64,000 bases of DNA, from assembly GCF_008831285.2 (NCBI RefSeq), contig NC_045145.1, forward strand, positions 17,500,040 through 17,564,039, read 5' to 3'. The notes below the pieces were generated by a model. It had not been told where the DNA came from, did no database searches, and was given only the letters and a program-made list of their open reading frames with translations. The position numbers and the translations under genes are program-made. Source of the DNA: Nymphaea colorata. Taxonomy: Eukaryota > Streptophyta > Magnoliopsida > Nymphaeales > Nymphaeaceae. Position 1 is the stretch's first letter, and the number at the start of each line of letters is the position of its first letter. Below, piece by piece: positions 24,910-39,640 of the stretch.

Positions 24910-26565
24910 CTAATTCAACCTCCGCCTTTTCGAAGCATAGGCAGCCCCACCATCTACATCTGAAGAGCCAGAAGCTCCATTTCTTCTTCTCCGTGTGTGA
25001 GAAGAGGATCCCACAGAAGCTGGTTCAGCAGAAACATCTCCGGCCAAGCTATCTGGCTGAATAGTTCCAGCAGTACTCGAGATCGAGGTCCTGTCTTCAG
25101 CAAGAGCAGGTCCAGAGGACTGTGGAGCGCCTTGATTATCTACGGAAGGTGAACTGTTGACGTTCATCGGTGCTGAGGGGCCGGAATTAGCCGGCCCGCT
25201 AGCAGTCTGAGCAAATCTTTGAAGCATGCCTTCCACTGATGCAAGTCGGGCACTTAGTGCGGCTAACCTATCTGATCGCTGCATCCGACTGGAAAAAACA
25301 TGCCAGTGATCACCTCCTTCCCTAAGGAAGGAGCGGCCCCTCAATCGACCACTAATTTCTTCTATGTTAAGGCGGTCGCCACGCGAATCTGCCCTAGTTT
25401 CAGGCGGATTTAGCCTGAATTCGGCTGAGTTCCGGAATAGCCCTCTCCTCCCAGATTGAGACCTCCCATCCAAATTCTCCCTGTCTAACCTCTGAGCAAC
25501 TCTCACCATGCTAAGTATCCGATCCGTTACAGCGTGAAGCCCCTCGAACAAGTCTTCTGTACCTTCCTCTGCAACTGGTGGTCGCTCCCGATCGCCCATC
25601 TCCGCAGCCCTCAATCCCAAATACTCTCTTAGGCCAGCGAACCGGTCCATTCGCCTCGACGTCGACCTGTAAATCCTCTGCCGGAGACTCTCTATCCGGC
25701 AACCATGGGGCCTGGGAGGCACCTTCAATCCCGATCCAAGGTCCTCCTGAACTGCTTTACCAGAATCAGAACTTGTGCTTCCCCGCCCGTAGATGGGGGT
25801 GATGTTCATATCCGTCACCTCACCCTTACATACAGGGCACTCCATGGAATTCGAATGCACATGGATCCACTGATAAAGGCACGGCCAACAGAACAGATGG
25901 CCGCAGGACGTCACCACCGGCTCCTTCGCAACCTCAAGACACACATTACACTCAAAATTGCTGGTCGATGCCTCCCGTTGCTCCTCCGTTTCGTCCGCCA
26001 AAGCCTCTGCCAATAGCCTCTTCGGGTCAGGCTTCTGGGTCCCCGGCGCCGTTTCTGCTGCAGCAGAGGCGCCGCCGGCGTTCCCCGTAATGGTGCCAGC
26101 TTCTCCTCCAGATGCCCCGACACCACCGTCGACGGGACTGAAGATCAGAAGATGACCCATCGAGCCGCCCGCCCTAGAGCCGCGGCTGGAGTATGGCCCC
26201 GGCAAATCCAATACTGTAGGCCGAATCCTTCGCATCTCCCGCCTTCTCCACCGGTGCCTAGCATGGCTGGATCGACTGCTCCGCCCTTCCCCCTCCGAAT
26301 TAACAACCAAACGAGCACCTCCGCTGCTGCTGCCTTCTTCCACGGTCAGATGCCCTCGTCTTGCAGCTGCCTCCGAATCATGACCACCGGCGGAAGGGAT
26401 CTGGGAGAACCAGTGGCTCGGAGAGATCACATGAAAGGGCGTCTCTTGTTCCGGTTCCAACCCTAAGCCGAGGTAGGAGATGAGATGGGGAGGTGAGGGA
26501 AGCCCCACGTTCAAATCCAGATCCATCCCCAGCTCATTGGGGTTCCCCACCTCATTCTCCTCCAT
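24910..26565 (-). CDS. RING-type E3 ubiquitin ligase (RMA/MUSE1-like), intronless
   Basis: Probable E3 ubiquitin ligase, 551 residues, one exon. The first in-frame ATG is 26565 (MEENEVGNPNELGMDLDLNV). Seen: an N-terminal acidic DLDLNVGLPSPP stretch, a Ser/Arg-rich part, then a complete C3HC4 RING at about residues 206-246 (CNVCLE..SCGHLFCWPCLYQW..CPVCKG) followed by ITPIYGRG. This RING-plus-tail pattern is that of plant RMA-type ligases. The C-terminal half is Arg/Ser-rich and ends KRRRLN, and there is no C-terminal membrane segment, unlike the short RMA anchors. The long N- and C-termini are closer to the MUSE1/MUSE2 group that limits NLR immune-receptor levels; that link is from memory and uncertain. 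E2 partner and substrate are not evident. Confidence 0.9.
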   Translation of the reverse strand: MEENEVGNPNELGMDLDLNVGLPSPPHLISYLGLGLEPEQETPFHVISPSHWFSQIPSAGGHDSEAAARRGHLTVEEGSSSGGARLVVNSEGEGRSSRSSHARHRWRRREMRRIRPTVLDLPGPYSSRGSRAGGSMGHLLIFSPVDGGVGASGGEAGTITGNAGGASAAAETAPGTQKPDPKRLLAEALADETEEQREASTSNFECNVCLEVAKEPVVTSCGHLFCWPCLYQWIHVHSNSMECPVCKGEVTDMNITPIYGRGSTSSDSGKAVQEDLGSGLKVPPRPHGCRIESLRQRIYRSTSRRMDRFAGLREYLGLRAAEMGDRERPPVAEEGTEDLFEGLHAVTDRILSMVRVAQRLDRENLDGRSQSGRRGLFRNSAEFRLNPPETRADSRGDRLNIEEISGRLRGRSFLREGGDHWHVFSSRMQRSDRLAALSARLASVEGMLQRFAQTASGPANSGPSAPMNVNSSPSVDNQGAPQSSGPALAEDRTSISSTAGTIQPDSLAGDVSAEPASVGSSSHTRRRRNGASGSSDVDGGAAYASKRRRLN

Positions 26566-27120
26566 CTCCCTCACAAGCCAAAAAACCCTAACTTCGCTCA
26601 ATCTTAACGCAGAAACAACGGAAGAAACTAAACAAGGAAGGGAAAAGCAAACCCCCCTGCCTCAAATCCTCCGCCCTTTTCTCTTTTCCTATATTTGGCG
26701 CGAATTCCTCATCAGAATCGATCCCCAGATAGAGAGAGACAAAGAAAAAGGAGTGGGGCTACAAAGGAGAAGAGAAAAGAAGTGGGCTGTGGTCATTGAA
26801 ACAAAAAAAAAAAAAAAAAAATCCACAACTGGTTACCGATCGCCTCCTGCAAGAGAGAGAGATGGAGAGAGAGGATGGGTGGGCGCCTAACCGTGTCTGG
26901 GGTATGTGTGGTGGTGGGAGGGAGAAGGAAGGAAGGAAGGAGACGGGAGGAGGGGCGGAAGGGTCTGTGTGACCCACAACGTCACCTGTCGTGGGGACGC
27001 CCAAAGCCTCTTTAATGGGTGATCTTAGAGGAGGCAGTGTCAGTGGGATGACGTCTGAGTCATCTCCCTTCCACCTGGTGTGCGGGTTTGGTCCAACCGC
27101 AACCGAGCAGCCATCTCCTT
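26566..27120 (-). promoter_or_regulatory. RING gene 5' leader and promoter region
   Basis: DNA upstream of the minus-strand RING gene. It contains CT/GA-rich leader tracts, an A-run at about 26800-26820, and GGAA repeats near 26928-26940. No TATA box could be placed with confidence. The sequence becomes plainly AT-rich past 27150. Confidence 0.35.
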
Positions 27121-27301
27121 CCTCCCATTCAGCTCCCCTCCTCTACCCTCCATCTAAATAAGCTTACCAATCTTACTTTTATTATGGTGTTTACTTTCCT
27201 AAACAATCGAGTTTGGCTATCAAACAATTTGAGATGCATCAGGTCATGTTGATATTGGTTGAACTCTTTTTGCCGTAATTCGATTTTCATAGTTACTATG
27301 C

Positions 27302-27420
27302 TTCTATGTTATTAGGCATTGGGGAATAACATTGCTGGTAGTGTTGATATGATTGAAATCTTTTCTATGTTATTAGGCATTGGGGAATACATAGCTGGTA
27401 GTGTTGATATGATTGAAATC
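27302..27420. repeat. About 60-bp tandem duplication
   Basis: TTCTATGTTATTAGGCATTG..GATATGATTGAAATC occurs at 27302-27360 and again at 27363-27420, nearly identical. Confidence 0.9.
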
Positions 27421-28466
27421 TGTTCAATTCTCATAGATACTATATTCTATATTCTATATTATTAGGTATTGTACTGGTTGACAATATATGACTCATTGGT
27501 CATTGCACAGAATTACAATGCCATGTCCTAATAGCTTCCAAGAAGCATACAAAATTACGATGCTATGTCATAACAACTTCCAAAAGGTTTCATATCACCA
27601 GTTTGATTTATGTGGGTATTATTTTTTTTGGCTATATGGTAGTAAGGCACCTCATCAAGTTGAAAGTGCACTCGCCTCGCCTTAGTCTCCAATACAGCTT
27701 TGAACCCTAAAAACAAGACAACAGAAAGACTTTTGAGCTCTTTTCCAAACAGTAGGTCCTAGTCTCGCTCACCCGAAACAGCTTCTTTTGCAGGTTGGAC
27801 AAATTTGAAGTAATCAAAAAAGCAAAAGACAATCTATTTTTGAAAAAGTGAAGCAAATCACCATAAGACTGTAATGGGCTGGCTCCAGATTTCGACATCC
27901 TAAGGCTTCTCATACAAGTTGCATTTGGTTTGTGTGAAACATTTCAAAAATGGTGTAGCTGGGTTGCTTTATGAAATTGATTAAAAATGCATATTCCAAT
28001 GTTAGTATGAAATATTTTCCAAGTCAATTAGCATCATCCTTAGCTACCGCTTGTTTTTGGACAATCTCTTACTCTTTCTTCCAAGAGGACAATTGCATAT
28101 AGTAGATTTAAGGATGGAGGAATATATACATATATTTTAAGGGACTATAGTTTTGGCTTTAGTGGCTTATACCTTTCGTGCTTCATGTGCTTTCTTGGTT
28201 AAGGATTTAACGCGGCTTGGTAGATAGACATCGGTGTACTTTTTCGATTTTCGATGCCCACAATTACATTTAAGTCAGTGCCCAATGTGGACATATGTAT
28301 ACGTTATACAATCCAGTTAAATTAAATTGAGTTGTATTTAGATCCAAAGTCAAGGTTAAAATTAAGACTCCAAACTGAATTCGTCTCTTGAAGGGAACCA
28401 AACCCAAAATCTAATATGTTTGAGTGCTTAGCTCTTATAGGTTGGCTAGCTGTTCCAAAGAAAGCT

Positions 28467-28509
28467 CCAATTTGAACCCAGTTTTGACGCATGTCCTACC
28501 ACTACGCCA
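28467..28509 (-). mobile_element. tRNA-like SINE head (fragment)
   Basis: Minus strand: A-box TGGCGTAGTGGTAGG (28495-28509) and B-box GGGTTCAAATTGG (28467-28479), the best box pair in the window. The spacing fits a pol III type 2 promoter, but the flanks do not form an acceptor stem by eye, so a SINE is preferred over a tRNA gene. Confidence 0.55.
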
Positions 28510-28750
28510 TTAGCACACTAACTCTTGCTTTTTACATGTTTGACATATATATAAAAATTTTAAGTATAGTACGCAAACTTTATGTGTGTGTATATATATA
28601 TACACACACACACCAACTGAGAGCACCATACATATAAAATATCAATATCATATATTGCATACATAATGTTGCACACATTGATCGCGTTACTAATAATCCT
28701 TTTGGATGAGTCAGATACAAAATTCCGCATTTAAGAAGAAGACTCTTAGC

Positions 28751-30575
<1,825 letters not shown>

Positions 30576-31369
30576 TTAGCTGGGAAGCAGTAAAGCATGC
30601 AGCTGATCGCACTAAACCGACGTGGTCAAAAGACTGACCGCGTTTTCTGTCCATTCACACCATACAGAGAGAGATATAATTAATTATGTGAAAGACTAAA
30701 GGGGATGGCACAATGATTTGATTACCTAACCTGAAACTCAAAGGTCAATGACTATGGAGGTTTAGTAAACGCACCGATTGATCAATGTAAGGCTTCTTCT
30801 CGAGTCCAGTAAAAGAAAGGATGTTATTGTTCGCCATTAGCTACTTGCAGAGGAGATCGACCTTGCTCTTATCAAACACAGCAGTCACGTTGTGCGCCCT
30901 ATTAGTTATAGATTAAATAGAGCAATGTGTTCTATAGGGGTCTCACTATACGTACTGATGGGAAAGAGATGGCTGCCTTCATGAGAGAGAACTGGTGGAA
31001 CTTATCACATGATTCTGTTTTATTGGGGGAGAAACCAGAAAGTACTCAATACACCACCTGTCGATCTCATCTCTTCAAAATTAAAAATCCATGAAGAGGA
31101 TCAAGCAAACATTTTTCTAACTTCAAAAATATCGTAGAACTTGCATGTTGCCTTAGAATGACAGGCTTTAAATGCAGAAAATCATCTTAAAGTTGATAGA
31201 AAATTCATTTTTCTCTCCCAAACTTAGATTATGCAGGCTTTTAAAGCTAGCCCTTGACCCTGATGCGACCTCTTATTAGAGAGGTGGTTAATTAACCACA
31301 TAAAAAAGTGTGTTGGACGCAAGAATGGTGGCATACTAAACATTCAAAAAATGATATGCTCTGAGGAGG

Positions 31370-31427
31370 TAGCATAGCTGGTAAGGCTGACGGGGGTGCT
31401 AACTGTGTGTCATCGATTCAATTAATC
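31370..31427 (+). mobile_element. tRNA-like SINE head (fragment)
   Basis: A-box TAGCATAGCTGG (31370-31381) and a weaker B-box-like CGATTCAATTAATCC (31413-31427) on plus, with spacing as in tRNA-derived SINEs. Confidence 0.45.
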
Positions 31428-34179
31428 CTATAAACGGTGCTACACTTCTGGATTGTTGGTTATTATCCACCCAGGTCTCGAAGTACCCCTAGATCCTGAG
31501 GGCAAGGGAAGAAGGTGAAGCTTCACTTTTCGGTGCATCTAACACGATCTGCACCTGATATGCGTGCCTCAAATGAGTCCAAACTACCGATCTATACAAG
31601 GATAGCACCCTCAACAAATTTCTAGCTTAGAAGCAGACACTGAAAAAGATCAATGGTTAAGGGGAACTCATTAAATAAACAAATGGCTTAACAAAAATTA
31701 ATGTGTCGATAGGTATTTTATGTGGGTCTGTGTAGGCAATTGCCCACACAAGCCCATGTATGGCCACTACTGCATGCCATATAACAAGCACTTAAGGTGC
31801 AGAGTGGCAAGTTAGGAGTCAATCTAAGGTGTCCACCTCAATAGCCCCGTTCATTTCCAGCTTAAGGTGCAGAGTGGCAAGCTCGTCTCTTTTAGAGAGA
31901 AACAGATAGAGAAGGAGAGCTCAGTATTAGTGAATAAGAGTTAAATCTTCAGCTTCAAGTTGGAGATTAAAACTTTAGTGCCAGCCGAAAGTCTCGTGGA
32001 ACATGACATCTTGTTAATTAACTTTCAATTTCCGAAGTGCGCTGTTGCTTAGCACTTGTTTCCCTTCTAATGCGTTCCCATTAATTTTTCGGCAGTACTT
32101 CTTAATAGTTTAACTACACAAGTCACTTTTTGGCCGTCACTCACTCACACTCTCTCTGACTATTGCAAGCTAGATGGTCTTGAGTTCATACTTTCTTTTG
32201 TTACATAAGGCCCACATCCGGATCGCAAGATCTTATAGTTTAAGTAATAAAGATTAGTAAATGGCACTTCAATGCCGTTATTCTTATATATCTCAACAAG
32301 TGCTCTGGTCTTTGAAGGATTCCCAGTCAAGAATTACAAAAAGAAAAGGTCCTGAACCGAACTTTGAACAAGCCCAACATATTGTTGATTGCTGGCCAAT
32401 TAAATGTGGTAAGTCTTGGCGAGCTTTTGCATTAAATGATGCTGACGCTTAAATTATTGATGAGAGCGTAGATGGTGGAAAATTAGATGCTCCTCCAATG
32501 GCGGTGACGATTCAATAATAATATATAGGAAGCAGTTGGGTTGTCACAGTCGAAATGAAGAGGCATGAAATGGAGAAGGAGCTGGTGGAAGCTTCATCAG
32601 TCACTAAGACGCGCCGTAACTCATGGCGATGAAAGAAGAAGAATGTTAGTTTCTCAGCAAGCTGCTGGCCCACTGATTTATTCATCAGCCTTCATTATTA
32701 TTATTTTTTTCTTTTTTGATTCTCTGTATGATTTGAAATTCTACTCTGTTGAATCTGGGACAGTTAAATTCAGTCGAAGTTAGGTTCGAAATTAATGTAT
32801 AAGCAAATGGTTGAAGATAACTCATGTTAAAAATAATAAATTTTGTGGGATTTTGTAGGCAACTGCACACAATATTTTGGTACCCATGATAATAAAGCAT
32901 AATTACATGGAAATGGATTTTACCCTTGGGATAACTTTTAACATTTGGTAAATTGGATCCGTTACATTTCACATTTAAAGATGCATGGCACCTTGTCCAA
33001 TGTTGATGAACTTACAACCATTAAAGTATTCCAACTTTCATTAGTTGGCTTTGGCAAGGGAAGCGAATTCAAAACTTACCAAAACGAACCAAGATTTTCT
33101 TAACACCAGACTACACATGACACCATTAGACACATATCCAAATCCTTTAATATACAAAACATTATAAAAATCTTGTTTTTGTTTGAAGTTTGTACGTTTG
33201 GATTCGGTTTGGATATTTATCCAAGTTACGATACCTTTCTTCAGTAGGCGTTTGTTGCCAGTAGTTCTCTTCTTGATGGTTCTTGTCTGTCTTATAAGTG
33301 ACATTTTCTGAAAGCACTAAACTGCATTTGATAAGAACTTGGACATGATTGATAAGGCTTGTCAACAACTTCTTAACCGATAGATGATGTTTTTTTTTGT
33401 GTGTGTGTGTGTGTATAGGGGGAGGGTGTTGGGGGGAAGAGTGAGAGGAAAAAAAGTCTAAGATTTAACTACAAATATTTATAATGCCATGCAGTCGTTC
33501 ATCCAATAGTTCAATAGAACGGCATATTCCATCCTAAAAGGAATTTAAAACTTTATTAAGTTTGCATATGGTTGTAATTTAAGTTGCTTGATTACCAAAC
33601 CTAACGCAAGAATTAATGAATAGTCGTTTCTTAAACCCTGCAACTTATACTATATATGGTGCCTTGTTACATTATTATATTGTTGAGAGTATTCTAGCAA
33701 CTCAGGTGAAAGTGAAAAGAGTAAAAAAGGCGGTCATCTTTATTAATATGAAGTTTCTGTGTTTCATTACTTGTGCAACAAAAAAAAAAGAAAGAGATAT
33801 GTAAGTTGAAGCATAACAAGGGCACATATCTCAAGGCACCAGAATCATGTCTGTGTCGTGAAAAGATGGAGAGAAAAGATGGAGAGAAAGATAGAGGTCT
33901 CCACCCTTGTTGGGCGGTAGCATGAAATACTCCTCATGGTACATTACTTTCTTAAGTTATAAGCAATTAATTACATGTTGAACATTATTAAATAGAAAAT
34001 TTCCCATAAGAGAATATATAAAATTGAAGCCCTTTTAAGAAGTCCAAAGCAAAATGTACCGGAGTTGATCTTTATGCACGTGATATTGACATTAGCAAAG
34101 CATAATTCCACTCGTTGCTTATGTGAAAATGATCCATGAAGATTAGAATCTCTTTTGTTTAGTACCCAGTCCAACTAGA

Positions 34180-34480
34180 GCCCAGAAAAAAGCTCACCAG
34201 GACGGCTCGGGCTTAATCGAGCAGCCCTGATTAAGCTTGGTTGGGTTCGATAATATTTTTTAATATATATTTTATTAATTTTTATATATTATAATATTTT
34301 ATTAATTTTTATATATTATAATATTTTATCATGATTCATTATATTTATATATTATTTTATATTAAAAATATATACTTTTAATTTAATAGAGTTGAGATCA
34401 GGGCCAAGCTTGGGCTCAGGTTTTAAATGTCAGTTCGAGCCCTGGGCCAGACTTGGGTTTGGGTTTTAAATGTCGGATTG
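34180..34480. mobile_element. MITE-like element, GC arms around an AT core
   Basis: Stretches rich in GGCTCGGGC and GGGCCAAGCTTGGGCTC words flank an almost pure AT core (about 34250-34390). A 27-bp unit, TTTTATTAATTTTTATATAT.., is tandemly doubled in the core at about 34268-34321. The shape matches GC-armed plant MITEs, and similar pieces lie near 11405 and 54018-54340. Exact ends and target duplications could not be set. Confidence 0.35.
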
Positions 34481-34490
34481 GGCCGATGCT

Positions 34491-34704
34491 CATATTTTGG
34501 ATGTCCGACCAGCCCGATGCCTAAGGTTGACGAAGATTGTTGCAGTACTCGTCTTTTTGGACTAAAAATGAGAGAAAAAACTTTTGCTGCCGATCAAACA
34601 ACCATATTTTGGATGTCCGGCCAGCTCGATGCCCAAGGTTAACAAAGATTGTTGCAGTACTCGTCTTTTTGGAGAGAAAAAACTTTTGCTGCCGATCAAA
34701 CAAC
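34491..34704. repeat. 112-bp tandem duplication
   Basis: 34491-34602 and 34603-34704 are two copies starting CATATTTTGGATGTCCG and ending GATCAAACAAC. The second has lost about 10 bp. Just downstream, CCAATTGATGCAACATTAAT occurs at 34716 and again at 34873. Confidence 0.9.
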
Positions 34705-35878
34705 CCTCAAGTAATCCAATTGATGCAACATTAATGCAATATGTGCCTAGGCCCTTTTTGGATGGGCATTTCGGGTGGATTTATTTTCCTAGGAATACAA
34801 ATACAAGACCCTCCGTTTAATTTGTCTCATCTAATCATTTCCAATGCAGACGGTAAGACTTTCGAGGGTAGGCCAATTGATGCAACATTAATGCAATAGG
34901 TGCATCATATTTGGAACATGCGTCAATTCCTGACCATTTTGTTAATCAGATTCTGCGTCATCCTTGAATAATACTTAACCAATATTCATTTTCTCCATAT
35001 CAAATTCAGTTCCGATCAGATAATTCTCATGGATATAAATTAGCTTCTTGACGTAAAATTAAGAAACGGTGGATGTCTAAAAAGAACGCACCAACTCTGC
35101 CTTTTCCTAAAGCCACTAAATTCTGCTAGAAGAGATGGAGCATGCGACCCCTTTCATTACATATCAGGCCAACGGACCGATCTTCTTGAAATTTTCATGG
35201 ATTTATTTTCGCAGCAAAGAAGTAAGAAAACATTATTTTAATGATGGCCAAATGCATGATGGTCGATTCGCAGTATCGTTGAGGCTTCCGATACGCAACC
35301 ATCTCAGTTTATCAATATTGGATTTCTTCACTGTCTTTGGAGGAACAGGAACTGTGCTGGTTTGATGATTTGTTACCACAGTTGCAAGCATCCCCTCTTC
35401 GTCGACAATGATTTTCCACCATCTGGGTAGGCCTCAGGTGTTCTAACGGAGCATTTTCAGTTTGTTTGACAAGAAAAAAAAAATGTATGCTCGACTGCTA
35501 CACGTGAAACATTAAGCATGGTTAAGTTTTTGAGGCATTAATTGGAAATTGCATTCCTCCATGGCTTCAATGGGTCTAGATTTCTGAACATACAACTGTT
35601 GGTTTTGGTATCGTAGTTTTAGAGTATCGTTTTGTTCGTTCAATAAATTTCATGCAAAATGGCCACCGATCAGCGTTCGGGTAAAGATTCCTGAAGATAT
35701 CGAAACAGAGCAGAACTGAAGATTGTCCAGATCTTTTGGTAATGTTTTGTAGTTTTCTGTTGTTGATGCTGTAGCTAAGCAATATGCTAAAGGAGCATAA
35801 CTTTAATTGGAGGTTTAATTGTTTTTGCATTGTTTGAGAGCAGGATCTGCAGTCTAGGGAGGAAGAAGAACAGAAAGA

Positions 35879-35992
35879 ATGGACTTCTCACTTGCTTTTT
35901 CCGAAGTGGTTTTGGTTTTTGTACTGATAATTACAGCTTCAATCTGTGGTAAACAAGTTCAGCATCTGTTGTCCAAATTCGAATCTACTTGA
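35879..35992 (+). other. Possible small secreted-peptide frame
   Basis: ATG at 35879 opens a 37-codon frame whose first 24 residues (MDFSLAFSEVVLVFVLIITA...) look like a signal peptide, ending just before a possible donor G|GTAAAC. A downstream open frame at 36190-36461 has several Cys (FPNCDTCTATLVQSISC) but its phase does not join cleanly to this one. It may be a real small gene with an unseen exon, a fragment, or chance. Confidence 0.15.
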
Positions 35993-36698
35993 AATTTTCG
36001 TTGAGCTGCACCCTTAAAGGCTCACTGCATTTAGTCGCTGCTGCTACTAGCTCCTCACAAACTGTTTGGCTTCGTTATTATTATTTCCTTCTGAATAACT
36101 TCATTGTTCAACTTAGATTTAGTTGCACAGCATTCATCACCTCATTCAGTAAAATTTGGCCTTATTTGGTTGGTTTTCAATAGATTTAGCACGAAATTCA
36201 CGGTATCTTGAGTTTGCTGCCTGACAGTCAGCAGTCACCACCTACCAACAAAGGTAGCTCCCTCGGAAGTATGATCTTTCCAAATTGTGACACTTGCACG
36301 GCGACATTGGTTCAATCCATTTCTTGTAAAGACATCTTGAAGAAAATATATAAGTCGACAAAGTTATCTGTGGCCACCCCTTCGAGGTATGATAATTGGA
36401 ATAATAAACCAATTTATTCTGACAAAGACAGTGATGGCGGCCTTGTCATTTCTTCCGAATAATATAACAAAAAAAGTGAGAGTGAAGCTTTTTCTTTTTT
36501 AATTATTATTTCTATAATTAAAAAAAAGACATTGCGTGTGTATATATTTATGTTTGAGAACGTGTTGGCACCTCTTGTCCTCTTTTTAGTTAGGTTCATT
36601 ATTTGATAAACCAAAAATGGCTGCAAATAACGGTAGAAGTTCTAAGCGGAAAAACTGTCGCCCCTAACATCTTTATCAACAACAGAATTTTTACAATA

Positions 36699-36699
36699 A

Positions 36700-36725
<26 letters not shown>
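36699..36725. repeat. (TA)n microsatellite
   Basis: About 26 nt of uninterrupted TA in AT-rich intergenic DNA. Confidence 0.9.
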
Positions 36726-36732
<7 letters not shown>

Positions 36733-36912
36733 TAAATCCTTTTCAAGTAGTGCTGTCTCTCTTTTTTTTTTCCAGCATAGGTTAAAACCCTTTCCCCCTC
36801 CAATTCAAGTTTAGCCAAAAGCTGTGTTAAAACCTGACTAAAAATAATGCATGTCTTATGTCTTAATTAGTGTTGCATTTTTTACTGTTTGTTTCATTAA
36901 AAAATAGCGCCC

Positions 36913-36975
36913 AAAAGAATCAAACTAACTACATATCGTTTGGTGTGCTTCTCGCCGAACCAACCAACTATGCCA
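36913..36975 (-). mobile_element. tRNA-like SINE head (fragment)
   Basis: Minus strand: A-box TGGCATAGTTGG within 36959-36975 and B-box-like AGTTTGATTC within 36913-36929. Same layout as the other SINE pieces in this window, but the sequence between boxes is unlike theirs. Confidence 0.45.
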
Positions 36976-37899
36976 CCTTCCTTTCTTTTTTTTGTCAATA
37001 GGTTTGAAGTACAATTATTTTTAAAGTTAACACCATACAACCCCTTTACACAACTTTTATAAAAAGTATTGGGCCTGCTTTATTTATGATTTCACTTTCT
37101 TAATCTTTAAAAATCAACCTCAAACTTTTAAATTTAAGCATAACGAGATATGTATGTGGACGCATTTAATTTTTCTCAATTCTCACCCCTATCGTTTTGC
37201 TTTCCCTTTCCATCACTATCTAAGAAAAATTAGGAACTTGCCACTGGGAGCAAAAAAAAAGTAGCAGATTTAAATGCTGTCCTCAGTTATTTTCCCAAAA
37301 AAAAAAACGTTATCCTCTTCTTATGCTTTGTCTCTTGGTATATTCTTTGATTCCCACTTCCTCTCTCTTTCTCTCACAAGCCCACTTATACCTGATGTAA
37401 AGATCGAATGGAACTAACTACTTTTCTGTATAATTATCTTTTAAAATTAGTCAAATGGATGTGATTAATGATGCTCCATAGCCTGGAAAAAAATAATAAT
37501 AGTTCATCGTATTTGGATTTGTATCATGGACCATATAAAAGTTTAGTAAATTTGTTCATCCAATCCTGTTCAATATAAACTCCTACTTTGTTTATCAAAG
37601 CAAAACCAATCTAAGAGTGAATATTTGATTTTGGAAAGAAAACAAAAAACTTTGTTTTGTAAAGTATAGCTGTATGATAATCCGTGATTTTTGTCCAATT
37701 GAATCCGCCCTCTACTTTTTGTTCATTCCTTCTTCTTAAGAAGAGTACTCGGTTTGAGTTGCTCTCATAAGTAAAACTGGAAGGGATTTTCCACATTGGT
37801 GATTACTATGTTCGGGATTCATCTTCCATTTTCAAATTTTCCAAATCAATCTTCTGATTTTCCTAATGTGATTGACTCTATATTTCCTTTCTCTCTTTG

Positions 37900-37903
<4 letters not shown>

Positions 37904-37930
<27 letters not shown>
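37904..37930. repeat. (TA)n microsatellite
   Basis: About 27 nt of TA, followed by ACAGACACAT. Confidence 0.9.
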
Positions 37931-37934
<4 letters not shown>

Positions 37935-39640
37935 CACATAAACACTCAGGTTATTATCTTGTCTTTGTAAACAGTGTGGATTATTTTTTCTCTGTAAAAA
38001 GTAAATGTACAAATGTTCTAATGTCATTGCGCGTAAAGCAACTCGTATCAGATGGATATCCAAAATGAAAGGAGATCAAGGGATCTAAAATAGGCGGCGT
38101 TTTTTTATTATAGAAGTAGAATTTCAAATTAAAATTTCAATGGATTCCACAAGTCTTAGCAGATGTGGAACTTGTATCGGCTTATATGTCCCATGTCGGC
38201 CAAAATACATAAAAGTAATGCTAACTTATTTTAATTGTGAAATAATAAAATATTTAAAGTCTCCAAAATAGACTAGAATGCATCAGTCCGTACTTATTGT
38301 TCGATGTAACAAATTAAAGAATAATATGGCTCCAAAAGTGGTATTGGATGTGAACCACGCTGTTGCTTTCACGGTTGGTGCGTGTCGTTTAAATACAATT
38401 TGCTTGTCAAAAAATGTACGGATCATGTTAGTATGCATAAGTCGAATTTTACAAGAACTTGAAATTAACTGAACTTGTTTGGCTCATAACATATATATGA
38501 TCTAGGTATAAAGAACAAATGGTTCAGACCTGGTCTGGAACCAATATCATTTACCATGTCAGATTCGGTCGCAGTTTTGGATCTGAGTTTTTAGAACTGC
38601 ATCTAACAGAGTCTTAGATCTGGCGTTTACCTGTAATCGTGTCAGATCTTTGTCGGTTTTCAAACAAGTTTCCAGAGTCCATCACATAAACCGCGTCGCC
38701 GTCCTAGTCTGGTTGGGATTCACGTCCAATCTTTGTTACCTGATCCGACAAAGTAGATCAAGTTCCTCGACATTCTTATATATCAGATGTAAATGTTTTG
38801 TTTATCTTCCAGTGAAACTAGATGGGAAGAGGGCAGCTAGGAAACTTGTGTCTATTTCAAACATCAAGTCAAGTCTTTATACTGAAAAAGAAAAGTACAA
38901 ATATAGTGAGAAGTCACCTCAAAGCACGAAAAGCAAACATGAAATCCAGGGGTGGATGAAATGCTCACTTGGACATGTAAATATTTTGTTTTCTATTATT
39001 AAGATGTATAAAATCTATTTAAAATGATTGAACAAATTATCGAATGACAACAAGGGATGTAAAATATGCATACTCAGATTTGGTGAATCTCTTTAAATGT
39101 GTAAAATAACAGGCGAACATTTGAAATTTTACCAACGGAAAATAGTTGCCGGAAATTGTAATTTAGAAGCCAAAAGTCTGTACATAATCTATTATGCACG
39201 AAAGCAATTGACTTTGTTGATTTTTCAACTCAAACCCAAAATGGACTCCCCAAATCCGGACGTCGTACCTGGAGTGCAGATCCTTAGTCCATGGAGCCCG
39301 TGGGTACGGCGAGACAGCGGGGAGCTGGGCTGGGGTGCGGCTGTGCCGGGTGCCCACGTTGCTTTCTCTGAGGGGTTCGGAGGGATTCGGGTAGATGTTA
39401 CCACCGCCGTTCGTGTCCACATAGTCTCTCTGCGAACCGCCGCTTTTGGTTCGTCGTCCCGCTCTGTGAAAACCGGAAGAAAGGAGTAAACTATAAAGGC
39501 ACGGATCCCGCGGCAATGGCATTCAGAATGCCCCCACTCTACCTTTTTTCTGTTGCCCGGTTGCCAAAGATAGGGCTTCATCCTTGGCTGCACATGTGAC
39601 CAAGCGCCACCATCTCTGCCTCTTCCTCTCTGCCTGTGAT

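Larger units (their letters stand above)
27121..28750. other. Intergenic DNA upstream of RING and downstream of peroxidase
   Basis: AT-rich with no recognised gene. It holds a 60-bp tandem duplication (27302-27420), a weaker duplication of AATTACAATGCCATGTC at about 27510 and 27553, a SINE-like head (28467-28509), and a short palindromic TATATATA/CACACACA patch at about 28590-28611. Confidence 0.5.
30700..39640. other. 9-kb gene-poor region with SINE and MITE debris
   Basis: No recognisable gene lies here. Listed separately: SINE heads at 31370-31427 and 36913-36975, a GC-armed MITE-like piece at 34180-34480, a 112-bp tandem duplication at 34491-34704, a small secreted-type open frame at 35879-35992 and microsatellites at 36699 and 37904. 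CTTAAGGTGCAGAGTGGCAA occurs twice, near 31790 and 31861. A short Glu/Lys-rich frame ending at 32631 (VTVEMKRHEMEKELVEASS) and a frame at 36208-36461 look partly coding but could not be tied to a gene. A GC-rich patch at 39240-39490 has long open frames on both strands with no family match. Confidence 0.45.

Noticed and set aside
39241-39489. Coding gene in the GC-rich patch before GRIK
   Set aside because: Open frames exist on both strands, as expected of GC-rich DNA, and none resembles a known family or has exon support.
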